From positions 28,567,383-28,631,382 of the forward strand of contig NC_053119.1 in NCBI RefSeq assembly GCF_010015445.1: DNA of 64,000 nucleotides. The letters are read 5' to 3'. The notes below the pieces were generated by a model. It did not search any database. It was not told the DNA's origin and saw only the letters and a program-made list of their open reading frames with translations. This stretch comes from Perca fluviatilis (taxonomy: Eukaryota > Chordata > Actinopteri > Perciformes > Percidae). The first letter of the stretch is position 1. Each line of letters opens with the position of its first letter. A program made the translations under genes and the position numbers. Of the stretch, positions 10,858 through 25,539 are shown piece after piece.

Positions 10858-11892
10858 TAGGGGTGGAGGAAAGAAATCGATTCACCTATGTTTCGTGATT
10901 TTTTTTGCGACAATTTTTAAGATTGCTTCCCCCAGAATCTATTTTTTTTATTTGCTTACCAATGATTCACCTAAATATTTTCTCTTTAGTACTGCCGACG
11001 GCGACTACATCATATTAGTTTCCAGCAAAACAGAGCCAAAGCAGAAAATGCAGAAAATACATATTATGTACTTCTTTACAAAGGAAATAAATGTCAGACT
11101 GACTGACTGACTGACACGTGATGTGCATTCTTTTTAGAGTTTTTAGAAATGTCTCGTGTCTGTATTATTCAGCTTTTGTTTTTGTTTAAGGATGAAAAGA
11201 AAATTAAATCGCAATACTTCTAGAATCGCAACAAACGGAGCTCAGCGTAAGTTCTTACAGGAAGACTTCAATAAAGTTTTCTCATCACTCTATATCATCA
11301 GCTGTTTTTGATGTAAAAACAATTTCCCCCTGGGATTATTAAAGTATTTCTGATTCTGATTTCTGATTCTATAGGCATTCACTTAGTCAGTAACCAATCA
11401 GATTCAGCTCTTAACTTTTCAGTTAAACCAATCAGATTCAGCCATGTATTTCACAAGCCAATCACAGCATGACATCCTGTTTTAAATCTGGTCTCTTCTC
11501 TGCGGTTGTCAGCTGTCGTTTCACGATCACAGTGTGACCCACCTCCTCCCCTTCAATCCACCGGTCGTCTCACCCACGTTCCCTGGGTCTTCGTCAGCTG
11601 ACCTCCCCTTGGGGCTCTCGATTGGGTTTCCTGTGCATCTTCATCACCAGCACCAGTGTCTAGACTCCATCGGGGGATATGTCTGGGTTTCCCTACCCCT
11701 TTAAAACATATTTGATACGATGGAGTCTAATCTCCATAGACTTTGTACATTTCATAATTTGGTCATGTAACAATAAATCTTTTGATATTTTAAGTCTCTC
11801 CTGATTGAAATGAATATCGCAATACAAATGGAATCGGCACCCATGTATCGTGAAAGAATCAAATCCAGACAAAAGCATATCAACCAGCCCTA
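10858..11892. mobile_element. degenerate hAT element carrying a retroposon tail
   Basis: The left end is TAGGGGTGGAGG and the right end, reversed, TTAGGGCTGGTTG. Both are followed inside by 'aatcgattcac' or 'gattc...cgatac' words typical of one fish hAT-N group. Flanking 8-mers are atatttaa and atatgtga (6 of 8), so the duplication is decayed. It has no transposase. Inside at 11318-11372 sits an L2-like or SINE 3' tail. Confidence 0.6.
11318..11372 (+). repeat. L2-like LINE or SINE 3' tail
   Basis: The text 'cccctgggattattaaagta' followed by repeats of ttctgattctga is the typical 3' end shared by fish L2-clade LINEs and the SINEs that borrow their tail. No SINE head or LINE frame could be traced upstream with confidence. 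Confidence 0.6.
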
Positions 11893-11900
11893 ATATGTGA

Positions 11901-14114
11901 GGAGGGATGTGATGAAAAATGATTTGTTGACAGCGACAGGCCCTTTTTAAGGCGCGGTGAGTCATTATCACTGCATCTGTGTGGGTTTAGTGAGAGACAA
12001 GCATCATCATAACACAGGAGGATAGGAGTGCATCCCATAACTCACATTCAATGTTAAGGTCAACGGTTTCCTCTATAAAATAGGGTTTGGTTGCATGGCT
12101 TCCAGCATTAAGGAGAAATGTGAGAATTATAAAAAAAGTCATAAAAGAAGTCCTTCTGCATTCTTAAGTGAATGTGTTGAGGGGCAGGTGCATTGCTCCA
12201 GTGAAGCCTCCAAAGGGCAAATGATACAGAAGGGATGCTGCGAACTCTCTGAAGCTCCCAATTACGACATTTCATTGATCAACAGATGATGTTATTTGAG
12301 CTGACAACGATCTGTTGAAAACAATAGCAACAGTGTTTCCATCAGTGCCTTTGTGTCTATAATTTGCTGGATGCAAAATCAGAAACTTTTCTAGTGGTTT
12401 TTGGTAAGACTAAAATCCACCAGACATTACAGTTAAAGAGGTTTGGTCTTCCTGAGTGGCAGGGAAATTCCCTAATGTAACCTCAGTGGGCAATTCACTT
12501 AGTTGACTCAAAATGTCACGTTATGTGCATTCAGGTTGCACGTTCATACTGTTTTGCATGGAATGTAACCTTTAAACGAGAGTTGTAGGGTGATGTGTGT
12601 GCGTACAAGTTGTGCACTTTACTAAACACATTAAAACATCAAATTGACTAAAAGGAACACACACAAAAAAAAATCTCAGTATAAAAAAAAAAGTTACAAT
12701 TCTTCCTTGAATTGCTTCCAGATGTCCAGGACAAAAAAATAAACTGAAATTCAAATGTTGCAGAAAAATGTCCAAACATTATCAAGCCACTGTTTATCAC
12801 CAGTCAAAATATTTTCCCCAACATCCTCCACATCTGTCCCCACCCATGTCTGCCGCGCCCGGCTGCGCTGCTGAAAGGATGTGCAGATTAAAGGGCCCAT
12901 TAGAGCCTCAGTGGCACTGTATCCTATATCACAAGGGAGCGTGGTGCAATTGCAGAGCAAAGGGTCTGTGTAATCCTAGTTGACGATATAAACAGTTTGA
13001 AATATCTCGGCGCCCGAAGCACAGCGAGGACAAAAGACATCATTATGCGTGTGGAGGAATTATCAATCTCCTTCTTTCTTTTTTTTTTTTACATGAGGCT
13101 GCAGAGCTGCAGTATCAGAGCACTCTCTGTAATTTCACATGGGAGTTGGAGCCATTTTTCTCTGCTTATTATCTCCCAGGCTTCGGCAATGAAGGAGTCC
13201 GTGTACGGACTGTGCACTTTCAAATACGCTCTCTCTTTTACAGCGTTACTGCATGCCACTGATTCAGAGCTGATTAACAATAATGGGCTACTGCACTTAT
13301 CACATCAGTATGCTGGAAGTACACCGCAGTACCGTCTAATATCTGCTCTAGGGGCACATACAGAGATGATTTTCATTTTTAAACATTGGCTCAAGATGGA
13401 CTGTTTTGGGCAGTGGGAATAATGGCAATCAGTGGCAAACAACATCTGCTGCACCCCATTCTTTTTCACTGAAAACCAGAAATTATGATGGTGGAAAATA
13501 GCCTGCTGCAACATTCAGTTATTGCTCTGTGACACGCCAAAAAAGCAAGAGACTGAGTTGAAAAAACACATTCTTCGTTTTCTGAAAGAAAGAAAAAAAC
13601 ATTTGAAAAACATAATTTTTGAGCTGGCCGATCACATGGAATCATCTCGCAGTCTCAGAGTTCACGTACGTTGGGCCTCGCAGACGTTCTTCTATGTTCT
13701 GTATGCAACATTTAAATCCAATTTTATGACATTTGACGGAAAATATGTAGAGGCAGCTTGTGGTGTTGTGGTGTTGTGCTCAGCCTTTGTTTAGCGTCTG
13801 TCATCTCTTCGCCCTGCATTGCGTGCTCTGTCAAACACGACTGCAGCCCATGTGCTGTAGTCCTCAGCTTGTTTTACAAAAGCACACCGTGGAACAGACT
13901 TGTCCGATAAGATTTAGTCGCTTTACGTTGATGACATCTTTAATGACCGCAAAGGCCTTTGCTGCATGTCACTCCCCTCTTTATCTCCCCATTCATGCTC
14001 ACCTATCAAATAAAGGCCTAAAATGCCAAAAAAAGAATGCTCTTTCAAAGCGAAATTCATACTTCGTTACATTACAACACTCATGACATTACAACACTTC
14101 ATACAAATACTTCG
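11901..14114. other. intergenic sequence, nothing recognised
   Basis: No transposon termini or coding frames are recognised. The 12840-13300 part is relatively GC-balanced and unique-looking. Whether it is conserved between species cannot be judged from one sequence. Confidence 0.45.
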
Positions 14115-14640
14115 TTACTACTACGTAAATGTACACTGTGTAGTGTTTTAAGTATTTTATTAGCTAAAATCAATGTCTTCATTCATAAATATGTACTCAT
14201 TGGTGTAAAATTACCTCTGCCAATGATCTGACTCTTAATGGAAGAATTTCTTATCTGTATTTACATTGGACAGGCAAGTCCATGGAGGCTTCCATGTTCT
14301 TCCGCCATTTAGAAAAACTAGAATTGCTGAGAGGGACATAAAGCACTAGCCTACTTGTCTAGCTAATCCACAACGCATTTTCGTTCAGAGCCAGCGTCAC
14401 GAAACGGAGAATGAGATCAGTGAGAGGCGCTTGTCACTGCCCCGGCAAATTTGAAAGCCTGCACCGCATTTCAGTTCATAATGGAGGATCATACTTATGC
14501 CGAGCCACAGGAGAAGGAATCCTCGTCGCCAAAAAAGCAAAAATTGGAAAGCATGTTGTCATAGCTAGAGAGCACTGTTCGTTTGAATGCAAAATACAAT
14601 TTCACCACTAGATGGGAGAAATTCCTACACATCTTAGTTA
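14115..14640. repeat. possible fish MITE
   Basis: The left edge has 'acactgtgtagtgttt' and the right edge 'caccactagatgggagaaat' then 'ctacacat'. This resembles the inverted ends of a fish MITE family of the 'gtgtgtag...tagtggtg' kind. The inverted match is weak and no target duplication was found, so this is tentative. Confidence 0.3.
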
Positions 14641-15127
14641 CTCGTTACTACAAAATAAAATCCGAAGAAATTTGTTACACTGGAAAAAAGCAGGTCTGGC
14701 AAATTATTGCTCCTAGATTGCAAGTTAATGCATGCTCCATTCCAGTTGGTGACGAAAAAGTCTACCCCAAAGGAACTTAACATCTCCAACAGAAAACACT
14801 GTTCACAAACTGCTCTAAACAGCTCTATTGTAGTCCAGCCTTTACTTCCGTGACGAACAGTGTTGGGAGTAACGTGCTACAAAGTACCGCGTTACTGTAA
14901 TTTCACTACTTTTAGCGGTAACGATCATGCAAGTAAATCTTTTTTTTTAATCAAGTAACGAAATTTAAATGATTTTGTTACTCGCATTACTCTCTTTTGT
15001 GAAAAATGAACGCTTGCAGACAAGAAGACAAATAAGCCTACTTTAGCTGCTCCTGATCTAAAGTCGCAGGAACTTATTGTGGCGCAATGATACACCAATC
15101 GAAAAATGAGCATTATTAAACCACAGC

Positions 15128-17539
15128 ATGGCCGATAGTGCGGATGGAACGAGCTTTCTCTCCTGGAAGTATGGACATTACTTTTCGCTCGTCGAAATTA
15201 GCGACAAAAATGTAGTGGTGAGTTGTCAATTACGTGCAGGTGTAAAGAACCTATCCACATCTAAGAGCAGCAATTCAAATCTTATGAAGCACCTGTTGGA
15301 AAAGCACACTTCGACAAAGCTAGTAGCGAAAGACCCCAGCCCTGCGGGTGCTAAAGGCGCCACTCCATGCAAACACACCCGCTTCAAATGCTATCGTTTG
15401 ATTGAATGGGCGTTATCAGTGGTTATTAGCCTCATAGATGTGGGTCAGAAGGGGCTACTGGTAGGCTCAGAAAGCTGTTATCATCCATTCGCATGGTTAA
15501 TCACAGATACAAATACTCGAGAAGACTCCAGATCCAATCCCAAAGGAATCCAGGTCACTGCTAAGCGGAAGCCTGCTGGATAACGGGGATATGTACAGGT
15601 AAGACCATTAAAATGAGATCCTTTAAACTGTGATTATTTAGTCAATAAGCGAAAACAATACAGAATTTTTTTTTTAAATGTTTCATGGTGGCGTGACATT
15701 AGTGTTGACATGAGATAACCGTGTTGCAATTGCGTTAGCCAATGTTATTATATTATTAGCCTACATGCTTACTAATTAGCATGGTTTTTTTAGTTTTTTT
15801 AGTAAATGTCCCCATTAGCTTGAGACTGATAACCACTGATAACGCCCATTCAATCAAATGATAACATTCAAAGCGGGTGGCAAACAACCAAAGCTAGATT
15901 TTACACGGACTGCAGTGCAGCCGATAAGCCAGGCAGGGCTGAATAAATTGATTGCTAGGTATGTTGTCGATGACATGCATCCTTTGTCAACTGTCGAGTC
16001 AGTTGCCTTCAGGCAACTAATAAGCAAAATGCCAGAGACAAATGGAGGCTCGGGGCAAATGTGCAGGAAGACGTTTTCCAGCTATTTAGACAGAGAATAT
16101 GCTAAAATGCAGGTCGAGATAAAACAAAACAACATTTGAGGGTTTACAACATGTCTCTACCACAGCAGACATCTGGACTGCTTACTATAAAAGCTTTCTA
16201 GGTGTAACTGCACATTGGATTAATCAAAACATGCTACATGGGGAAATCAGCCCTGGCATGCCAGATATTCAAGGGCCAACATATTGTACGTATGGCATTA
16301 TTTCAACTGAAATAGACAACATCCACTCATCCTATGGCCTATCTTTCAAAGCGACAGCAACTGTTACTGACAATGGCTCTAATTTTGTTAAGGCGTTTCA
16401 AATGTACCAGCCACCTGAGTCAGACACTGAAGATCATTTAGAGGAGGATGAGGTGACTTTTACAAACATTGGGGATGTGCTAGATAATGCTGTCGATGTC
16501 AATGACGTGGTTTTACCCCCGCATCACAGATGCGCATCGCACACATTGAACCTCATCTCATGCACTGATGTCGAACGAAATAAACAAAATCTATCTACAG
16601 AAATGCTACCACAAAATGCGCAGGGCTGTGGAACAAGGCAAGTCGGTCAACGGTGGCTTTGGAGATTGTCAACGACGTTATTGCTAAGAAGCTGCTTGTA
16701 CCTTGCACCACCAGGTGGAATTCGTTCCACGATGCGAATTTCTGAGATACCTGTGGCCGTATTGAATACAATATCCTCCCAACTTCAGCTGAAATGCATC
16801 AGTGAAAGGGAACATCAGGTCCTTAAAGAGTATTGTGTTGTGATGAAGCCACTTACTGTGGCTCTTGATATTCTGCAAGTAGAGGATAATTGTTTTTACG
16901 GAACACTCTGGAGACGTTGATGTCCAAGACTCTGGAATTATAAAAACACCTTACAATCCTTGATGGCCTACCAGAGGCAATTGTTCAGGTAAGAGCTGCT
17001 ATTTTATTTTGCATTTATATTTATCCAATCAATAGCTCAGTTGCATATATCTGTGTCTTGGCAATGTGAAGTATTTATAAGTGCAGGTGAATTTAGTGGT
17101 GATTGCTCTGTAGTCAGAGTTCAAGTTACGTTGGCTGCGTGACCAGTAAAGGAAGGAGCTGGTAAAAGCAAGTCTAGTAGCAGAATGCAGAAAAAATGTC
17201 CCAGAGCAGGATGAGCAGCACCCAGGGGAAACCCCAACAACACGGCGCCGGCCATCAAGCAAGGAGAATGAATTATTTTGCTTTGATGAGAGTGAGGAGG
17301 ATGCCTATGTCTCTGTTGAAAATGAAGTAGCTGATAACTTCAAATCAGGAGCCACAGGGATGGACGCTCTGAATCAGTTTCCCCTAATAAAGAGAGTATC
17401 ACTTAAACATAATGCAGCCACTCCATCCAGTGCCCCGGTGGAAAGACTCTTTAGCCTTGGGAACCTGATAACAATAACTGGTTTGAGAGCTAGCAATGTT
17501 GTGGCTACTGGTCAGAGGCAGGTGAGAGATGAGACTTGT
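15128..17539 (+). pseudogene. hAT transposase remnant (BED finger, catalytic core, dimerisation end)
   Basis: The reading starts at ATG 15128 with a BED-like finger, but the first metal pair reads C-Q-L-R instead of C-x2-C; the H-x4-H pair (KHLLEKH) is intact. The frame is cut by the insertion at 15376-15879 and resumes at KQPKLDFTRT. A one-base shift near 16134-16138 follows. After it come TTADIWTA (first catalytic Asp, codon 16168-16170) and VTDNGSNFVKAF (second Asp, codon 16369-16371), then HHRCASHTLNL. A second frame change lies between about 16600 and 16735, where LLVPCTTRWNSF is read in another frame. The C-terminal hAT dimerisation signature APVERLFSLG lies at about 17432-17461. GT/AG-like signals near 16989 and 17130 suggest an intron. 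Several frameshifts make it non-functional. Confidence 0.85.
15376..15879. mobile_element. 504-bp foldback/MITE inserted in the transposase frame
   Basis: The ends form inverted repeats of about 59 bp with 6 mismatches (15376-15434 against 15821-15879), beginning CACCCGCTT and sharing a perfect 30-bp core. The unit is flanked by a 7-bp direct repeat, gcaaaca, at 15369-15375 and 15880-15886. Removing the unit plus one duplication joins the two parts of the hAT transposase in frame. It has no coding capacity. A 7-bp duplication does not fit hAT (8) or Tc1 (2); the superfamily is left open. Confidence 0.88.
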
Positions 17540-17587
17540 TAGCCCATTTTAAACGTTTGTTGAGAATCTCATCTCTTATCTCTATTT

Positions 17588-17845
17588 AGCTTTGCCTCAT
17601 GTGACCAACAAGACTGATGTACAGGAGGCTGTCAGAGCCATTCTTCGCACAGAGGTGGTGACCAGAGAACAAGCAGTTATACTGTATATACATGCATATG
17701 CATATAGGCTGTATGACCCTATACATTTCAGGTAGCGCTGAATAAAAGCTCACGTGTATGTTTTTGCAGTTGAAGCCTTTCACTCCTCGAGAGTTCACAT
17801 GCGAGGGAATGCTGGAGAGGGTTCGCAGTTATATCGCTCACCAGG
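17588..17845 (+). other. two unidentified exon-like blocks inside the hAT
   Basis: Block one starts after an acceptor-like 'ctctatttag' at 17589. It reads LPHVTNKTDVQEAVRAILRT and continues to about 17731, where 'catttcag' is followed by 'gtagcg'. Block two follows 'gtttttgcag' at 17769. It reads LKPFTPREFTCEGMLERVRS and continues to a 'caccag|gtacag' donor at about 17845. Both read openly with protein-like composition, unlike the surrounding sequence. I do not recognise the protein. It may be an extra part of this hAT, an element-captured host exon pair, or chance. Confidence 0.35.
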
Positions 17846-18904
17846 TACAGAGATGTGGCCGCGCAGGATAGACCTGTTTCAGTATTTTTTCGGTGTTCTG
17901 TTAGACTCCTGACGTGACCTGATCTTAATCTCTAAAATAAGGGAATTTCATGAGAGTTTTTGGGACATATGATAGTCTACGAGATGTTTTTTTTTAAAGG
18001 CTGTATTCTTCAGATAAAAGAGAAACCTTTCAGTTTGCTCGTCAGCTTTCTTTCTCTTAAATCCTTTCAGAATTTTTGCAGTAAATCTGTCCCTACTTGG
18101 CCACCAGAAAGCACTCTAAGGGTGCACCTGGGTCCGCTGGGTCAGTCATATCATGTGTCAATGTGTGTCAACGGTCCTCCCTAGTGTGTGAGCCTGCTCT
18201 GTTTGCCCACCTAAACAGTCCTGCTGCATTCGCCAGGTGAACACTGTTCAGGTGTGGGGAAAGAGTAAGACACATGCCATTTGTGCCGTGTGCAGCTGAA
18301 AATAAATACACTTTAATTTTTCATTTTGTAGACTCAGGATGAGGCATGTTGGTTAAACCATTTAGTTCAGCTTTTTTTAAATCACATATTCAATCATATG
18401 CAGCACATCAAGGCACCTTTTTTTTCTCTTTTAATTAGTGTTAATACTGTAGGCCAATCACTTTTATTTCATTGGGCCTAATGTGGTAAAAAAAAAAAAA
18501 CACTGTTAAATGACTGAGACAGTTGTTATTTCTTTCAAGTATTAAAAGGGACTTTTGTACTACCGCTTGATTTGAAGGCCTGTTGCTCTGTTGATTACAA
18601 TGAATAGGTCTAACAATTTTGTTTATTGTGTTTGACTGTTCAATACTGTTCATATTTACATTTAAAAAGCAGACATAAAAGTAAGTGAAAAGTTACTTTC
18701 CCTAGTAACTAATTACTTTTGATATACAGTAATTGCTACAGTAATTCAATTACTTTTAAAATAATTAAATAGTAATTGTAACTAATTACTCATTTTCAGT
18801 AACTTGCCCAACACTGGTGACTAACGTGCGTCACTTTGTGGACACATACTTACAGCTGTCCACTTGTGATCGGATCACCCAAGACGCATGATAATGTCAG
18901 ATGC

Positions 18905-19056
18905 AGCAAGCTGGATGGTCTCGTGCTCATGTTTATCAACACAAACAATGGACAGTTCACCCAACAAGGAAATCTACACACTGGGAGCCAGAGCAGACAG
19001 CTACTATGAATACCTGCTGAAGCAGTGGATCCAGGGAGGCAAGAAGGAAAACAAGT
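18905..19056 (+). pseudogene. exon fragment of ER mannosidase I (MAN1B1-type), frameshifted
   Basis: The first part reads [18 protein letters not shown] and the second, in a frame shifted by one base, [19 protein letters not shown] then IQGGKKENK. Both together match one contiguous stretch of class I alpha-1,2-mannosidase (GH47) of the MAN1B1 type, as I know the family. That enzyme trims the B-branch mannose of N-glycans in ER quality control. The shift falls at about 18958-18967. An 'atgtcag' precedes the block like an acceptor, but no donor follows and no other mannosidase exon was found nearby. It begins only 88 bp after the hAT end, so it was probably moved here as a fragment or is a relic of a duplicated gene. 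Confidence 0.7.
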
Positions 19057-19059
19057 TAG

Positions 19060-20126
19060 AGAGATCGGTCATTATGGTCCACGATAGCTAAGAGCAGTTC
19101 TAGTGGAGCACAGTGTCATATGTCACATCCATTTAGTTGAATTTGGTACTGCTCTTTACTTTGATCTCTGAACAACACATTCAATTGGTATTATAGCATG
19201 TAATGTTTGATCAGGGCCCTGAGTAGTGTGCATTACATAGATAGTGTACATCCATGCCAACGAGGAGAACACAAAATCACTGCAGCATGTCACTAAATCC
19301 CAGAATTAAAGCTAAGACACATGAAAGTTATTAAGTATTTAGTAGAAAAACAGCAGATTTTTTAACATTTCCTGCGTGATGGGCTTTATCCCACTTGTTT
19401 GTCTCTGATGACACTCGTCTCTGTTCTTTCGTTCATGTAATGACATTATTACCAGTGTAAAAGATGTGGGTTTCCTCTGATGTATAATGGCACATAATCT
19501 CCTAGACCACATTATATGGACCAATTACAGCCCGTGCAGTTCTGTTCACAGAGTTGACCGTGTCTCCCCCATATCAACCCAGTCTGACATCCTGGTGTGT
19601 GACTCCACTTCAACACTGAGGCACCATGTGAATATTTGGCTCTGAACACTATAGGAGCTGAGGGGGAAACAAAGCGGAAGAAGAACAAAGGAAAAACGCT
19701 GGAGTCACTTGCTTTTTCCTTTGCTTAACCACTGAAACTATTCAACTACGTAGAAAAGCATCACAGAGGCCCAACAACAATTTGTCAACTGCGCGTTGTC
19801 TCCCGAGAGAGAGCGGGAGAAGTAAGTCAGAGTGACAGCAAGAGCAGGAGAGCGGGCGCATAAGAGAAAACGAGGATAGAAAGAGGACTTGTGCGGGAAG
19901 TGGGTTGGCAAAGGCGTGAGGGGGAAGACATTTGCATGCAAGGCTTAACTTTGGCACATTAGCATGCAGTGACTAGTCACTCTCCACTATGTGCTCAACC
20001 CACTATGAATCAAACAGCATGTTTACAGCGTAGGAGTGCACCGGGGCGGAGTTAAATTATTGCTGAAAATGAAAAGAAACGACAAATAAATTGTCTTCCG
20101 AGTGTTCGATATCAACTTTCTGGGGT
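19060..20126. other. intergenic sequence, nothing recognised
   Basis: No transposon ends, tandem arrays or coding frames were recognised. Confidence 0.45.
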
Positions 20127-20369
20127 TTTATATCACTCTCTACCGCTCTCAAACCCCTGGACTCCGATTATCACTCTGCGCTCAGATTCATCACGGGAGA
20201 TCCCTGTGACACTCATTACTGTACTCTGTACAACAAAGTTGCTTGGACCTCTCTGGCACAAAGGCGCGAAAAACACTTGTGTCTTTTCATCCGTAAAACT
20301 CTCGTTGGACTCTCGTACAAAGCATTCTTCAATTTGAGCATTTTCACTGATTACGTTCAGATTTTGTAA
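20127..20369 (+). pseudogene. LINE reverse-transcriptase ORF, C-terminal part (piece 1)
   Basis: The frame reads LKPLDSDYHSALRFITGD, then THYCTLYNKVAWTSLAQRR and LFIRKTLVG. This is the region just downstream of the reverse-transcriptase domain in fish non-LTR retrotransposons, as I know it. It stops at 20369, and the continuation (AFSFYAPKAWNHL) appears only at 21063. The two pieces are on the same strand and in the expected order. The 5' start of the LINE is truncated just upstream. The clade (L2/CR1, RTE or Tx1) was not decided. Confidence 0.7.
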
Positions 20370-21062
20370 TAATTTCCTCAAAACCTTGCTCTCACACTCA
20401 AATAGTCACTGCTTCGCTTGGATTTGCTCTGCTTGTGCTCAAAGTTTGTGCTCGCGCTTGGATTTTTCTGCTTGTGCTCAAAGTTTGTGTGCTTTGGATT
20501 TAATCTTAATATCAGTGAAAATGCTCTCAAATTAAAGATGCGCTCTTGATTAAAGATAGAATATAACTCCATAATATAGCATCTATACTGAACCTGATCA
20601 CAGGACCTTACCAAACTCGCTCAACACATTGCCTCATGCTTCATGTCGCACAGGCTAAAGGACAAATGCGGCGCAAAAAGAACCTAAAGGTTAATAACAC
20701 GTGTACCGAGTCGACCGTTCTCTGGGATTTGTTTTCGTGCTAATCGAATGTGACCAGTTTTAGCGCAAACTGCTAATTAGCTTATAACGCTAGTCGTCGG
20801 GGCACGGGTAAAGTAAAAAGAAACCGCTATTTCTACACCACTAACAAGGCTCAAAATAGCACCACACGTCCACGGTAGCATAATGAGGGTCCCTACATGT
20901 AAACAGAAGCATTGAGAACTTTGTAAGTGTACAGACAGTTCATTAATAAGATAGTTTATAAAGACAGTACCGTTCACGTATAGATCTTGGGGAAACAGTC
21001 ACGACCAGTCGAACGACGAACGCCGTGCTTGAGCGTTCATTTTGCGCCGGGTTTGTCCTTTA
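20370..21062. mobile_element. repeat DNA splitting the LINE
   Basis: The outer part (20370-20656) contains a short tandem duplication ('tctgcttgtgctcaaagttt' twice, 20428-20490) and A/T-rich text. The inner part (about 20657-21062) is bounded by inverted repeats: 'aaaggacaaatgcggcgcaa' at its left, and 'cattttgcgccgggtttgtc' followed by 'cttt' at its right. It has the look of an abundant fish repeat that includes 'gtcgtcggggcacgggtaaa' and 'gaacgacgaacgccgtgctt'. No target duplication could be fixed. It may be one insertion or two successive ones. Confidence 0.55.
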
Positions 21063-21330
21063 ACTCTGAGTTTGGGAAATTTGCTTTTAGTTTCTATGCC
21101 CCAAAAGCATGGAACCACCTTAAATGTTCACTTAAGCTGGACACTCTTCCTACCCCTGCACGTTTTAAGATTGGAATTTCAGATCACTTCACTTCTGTGT
21201 GTGATTGTTTTCATTGAGTATTATTTACTTGTTTTGGGCTTTATGTTTTATGTAAACGACAGTATGACTTGTATCTAGGCATCATTGAAAATGAGTGCAA
21301 CCTCAATGATTTCCGAGATTCTTAAATAAC
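21063..21330 (+). pseudogene. LINE C-terminus and 3' tail (piece 2)
   Basis: The frame continues as NSEFGKFAFSFYAPKAWNHL, then LKLDTLPTPARFK, ending at 21217. It is followed by 3' tail text 'catcattgaaaatgagtgca' and 'ctcaatgatttccgagattc' up to about 21330, like the 3' UTR of fish LINEs. It completes the piece at 20127-20369. Confidence 0.7.
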
Positions 21331-22349
21331 GGTTATGATGATATCAACTCATTCACAGGTTTAACAGGATCTGATTGTTCTTCACACAGAGATTAGGGAG
21401 TCCAAGTCTGTCCCACAGTTCTTCCGAGCCAATGAATGGATTGACTGAAAGACAGCGGAGAGTTATTGGTCACAGCTGGATTATTAAAGTAAAATGAATT
21501 GGCCTGAGGTGTGGTGCTACTGAAGCGGCTATACCTTGAGGATAGTTGAATACTTAAACCTAGGGTGGCGTAAAACAAGCTGTAATCCCAACACTGACAT
21601 AGTGTACAGTGTATGGCAAACACCGCCAGACTTCTGCTACTTTAGCATTCATTTAGAGTCATATTTCTGGTCTAATATTTACTCTCGTCTCAGTTCTGTA
21701 TTTGGTCTCCACTGCTACGCTGGCATGTTTGGATACATTGTTGATGTTATTGGTAACAGCTGTGCTTTTCCTGCTATGGCAAGTGAAAATATCTGCTGTA
21801 AAAAGAATTTCAAAATAAATAAATAAAAAGAAGCTTGTTGTAAAAAAAAATGTTAAAAAGCTTTTTTTTTTCTTGGTGGTAATTTTAGTAACGTGGCATT
21901 CATGAACACGCTCCCTTGTTTCCTTCCTCTGGTTGTCATCTGCAGAAAATGCGGGCTCCTTCAAACATCTGCCAAACTGCAGCCGAGCCAAGAGACTTCT
22001 GACCGGCGAGTCGACCATGTAATTCTGTCTAACTCGGTCTCGAGACATGACATCAAAAAATAAGCAATTCCTCATCAACGAGACCTTCATTCGTAGTGAG
22101 CAGTCCTCTCTCCAGAGGAGTGGAGGCCAAGAGCAGGAGGAGCCAGAGGAGCAGGCAGAGGAGACCTGAGCTGACATTTAAAGGCTCCCTCGACTCGCCT
22201 CTCTTTTCCAATCCTCTGCAGAACACATTAACCCAGATCAGCTGTGCTTCTCGTCAGAGTCAGGCTGAGGACCAAATGTTACACATAAAAAAAAAGAAAG
22301 ATAACTGGGATGGATGTGTAAACACAAACTCTTATAAAAGACACTATTT

Positions 22350-22351
<2 letters not shown>
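21331..22351. other. intergenic sequence, nothing recognised
   Basis: No repeat ends or convincing coding frames were seen. A poly-A/T patch lies near 21840-21870. Confidence 0.45.

Positions 22352-22406
<55 letters not shown>
22352..22406 (+). repeat. (TG)n microsatellite
   Basis: A perfect TG run of 55 bp, 74 bp upstream of a longer CA run of opposite phase. Confidence 0.98.
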
Positions 22407-22410
<4 letters not shown>

Positions 22411-22473
22411 CATCCAGACATACACAATTTTACTCTGTCAACAAACACAAAAAAACACAAACAAACTTTACAG

Positions 22474-25279
<2,806 letters not shown>

Positions 25280-25367
<88 letters not shown>
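25280..25367 (+). repeat. (CA)44 microsatellite
   Basis: A perfect CA run of 88 bp. Confidence 0.98.
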
Positions 25368-25374
<7 letters not shown>

Positions 25375-25539
25375 GTTTTCACTTTGGTGGACCCTTTACA
25401 TGTGTGAAGCTCAGAACTTATCTTCATAATGTACTGTCACCATGATTCCCTCGCACAGAAGATCCAATATAAATACGTTTTAACGTTAAATTAAATTTTA
25501 ATTTAGTTGTTAATGTTTATATACGTAAAAGTAGCGGTA

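Larger units (their letters stand above)
14858..18816 (+). mobile_element. hAT transposon with broken transposase, 3959 bp
   Basis: The ends are 10-bp inverted repeats, CAGTGTTGGG on the left and CCCAACACTG on the right, both followed inwards by 'agtaac/gttact' text. The flanking 8-mers are gtgacgaa (14850-14857) and gtgactaa (18817-18824), matching at 7 of 8. Terminal sequence, 8-bp duplication and the encoded protein all agree on hAT. The element contains a transposase remnant (15128-17539), a 504-bp younger insertion (15376-15879) and two unexplained exon-like blocks (17588-17845). It is too damaged to be autonomous. Confidence 0.9.
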
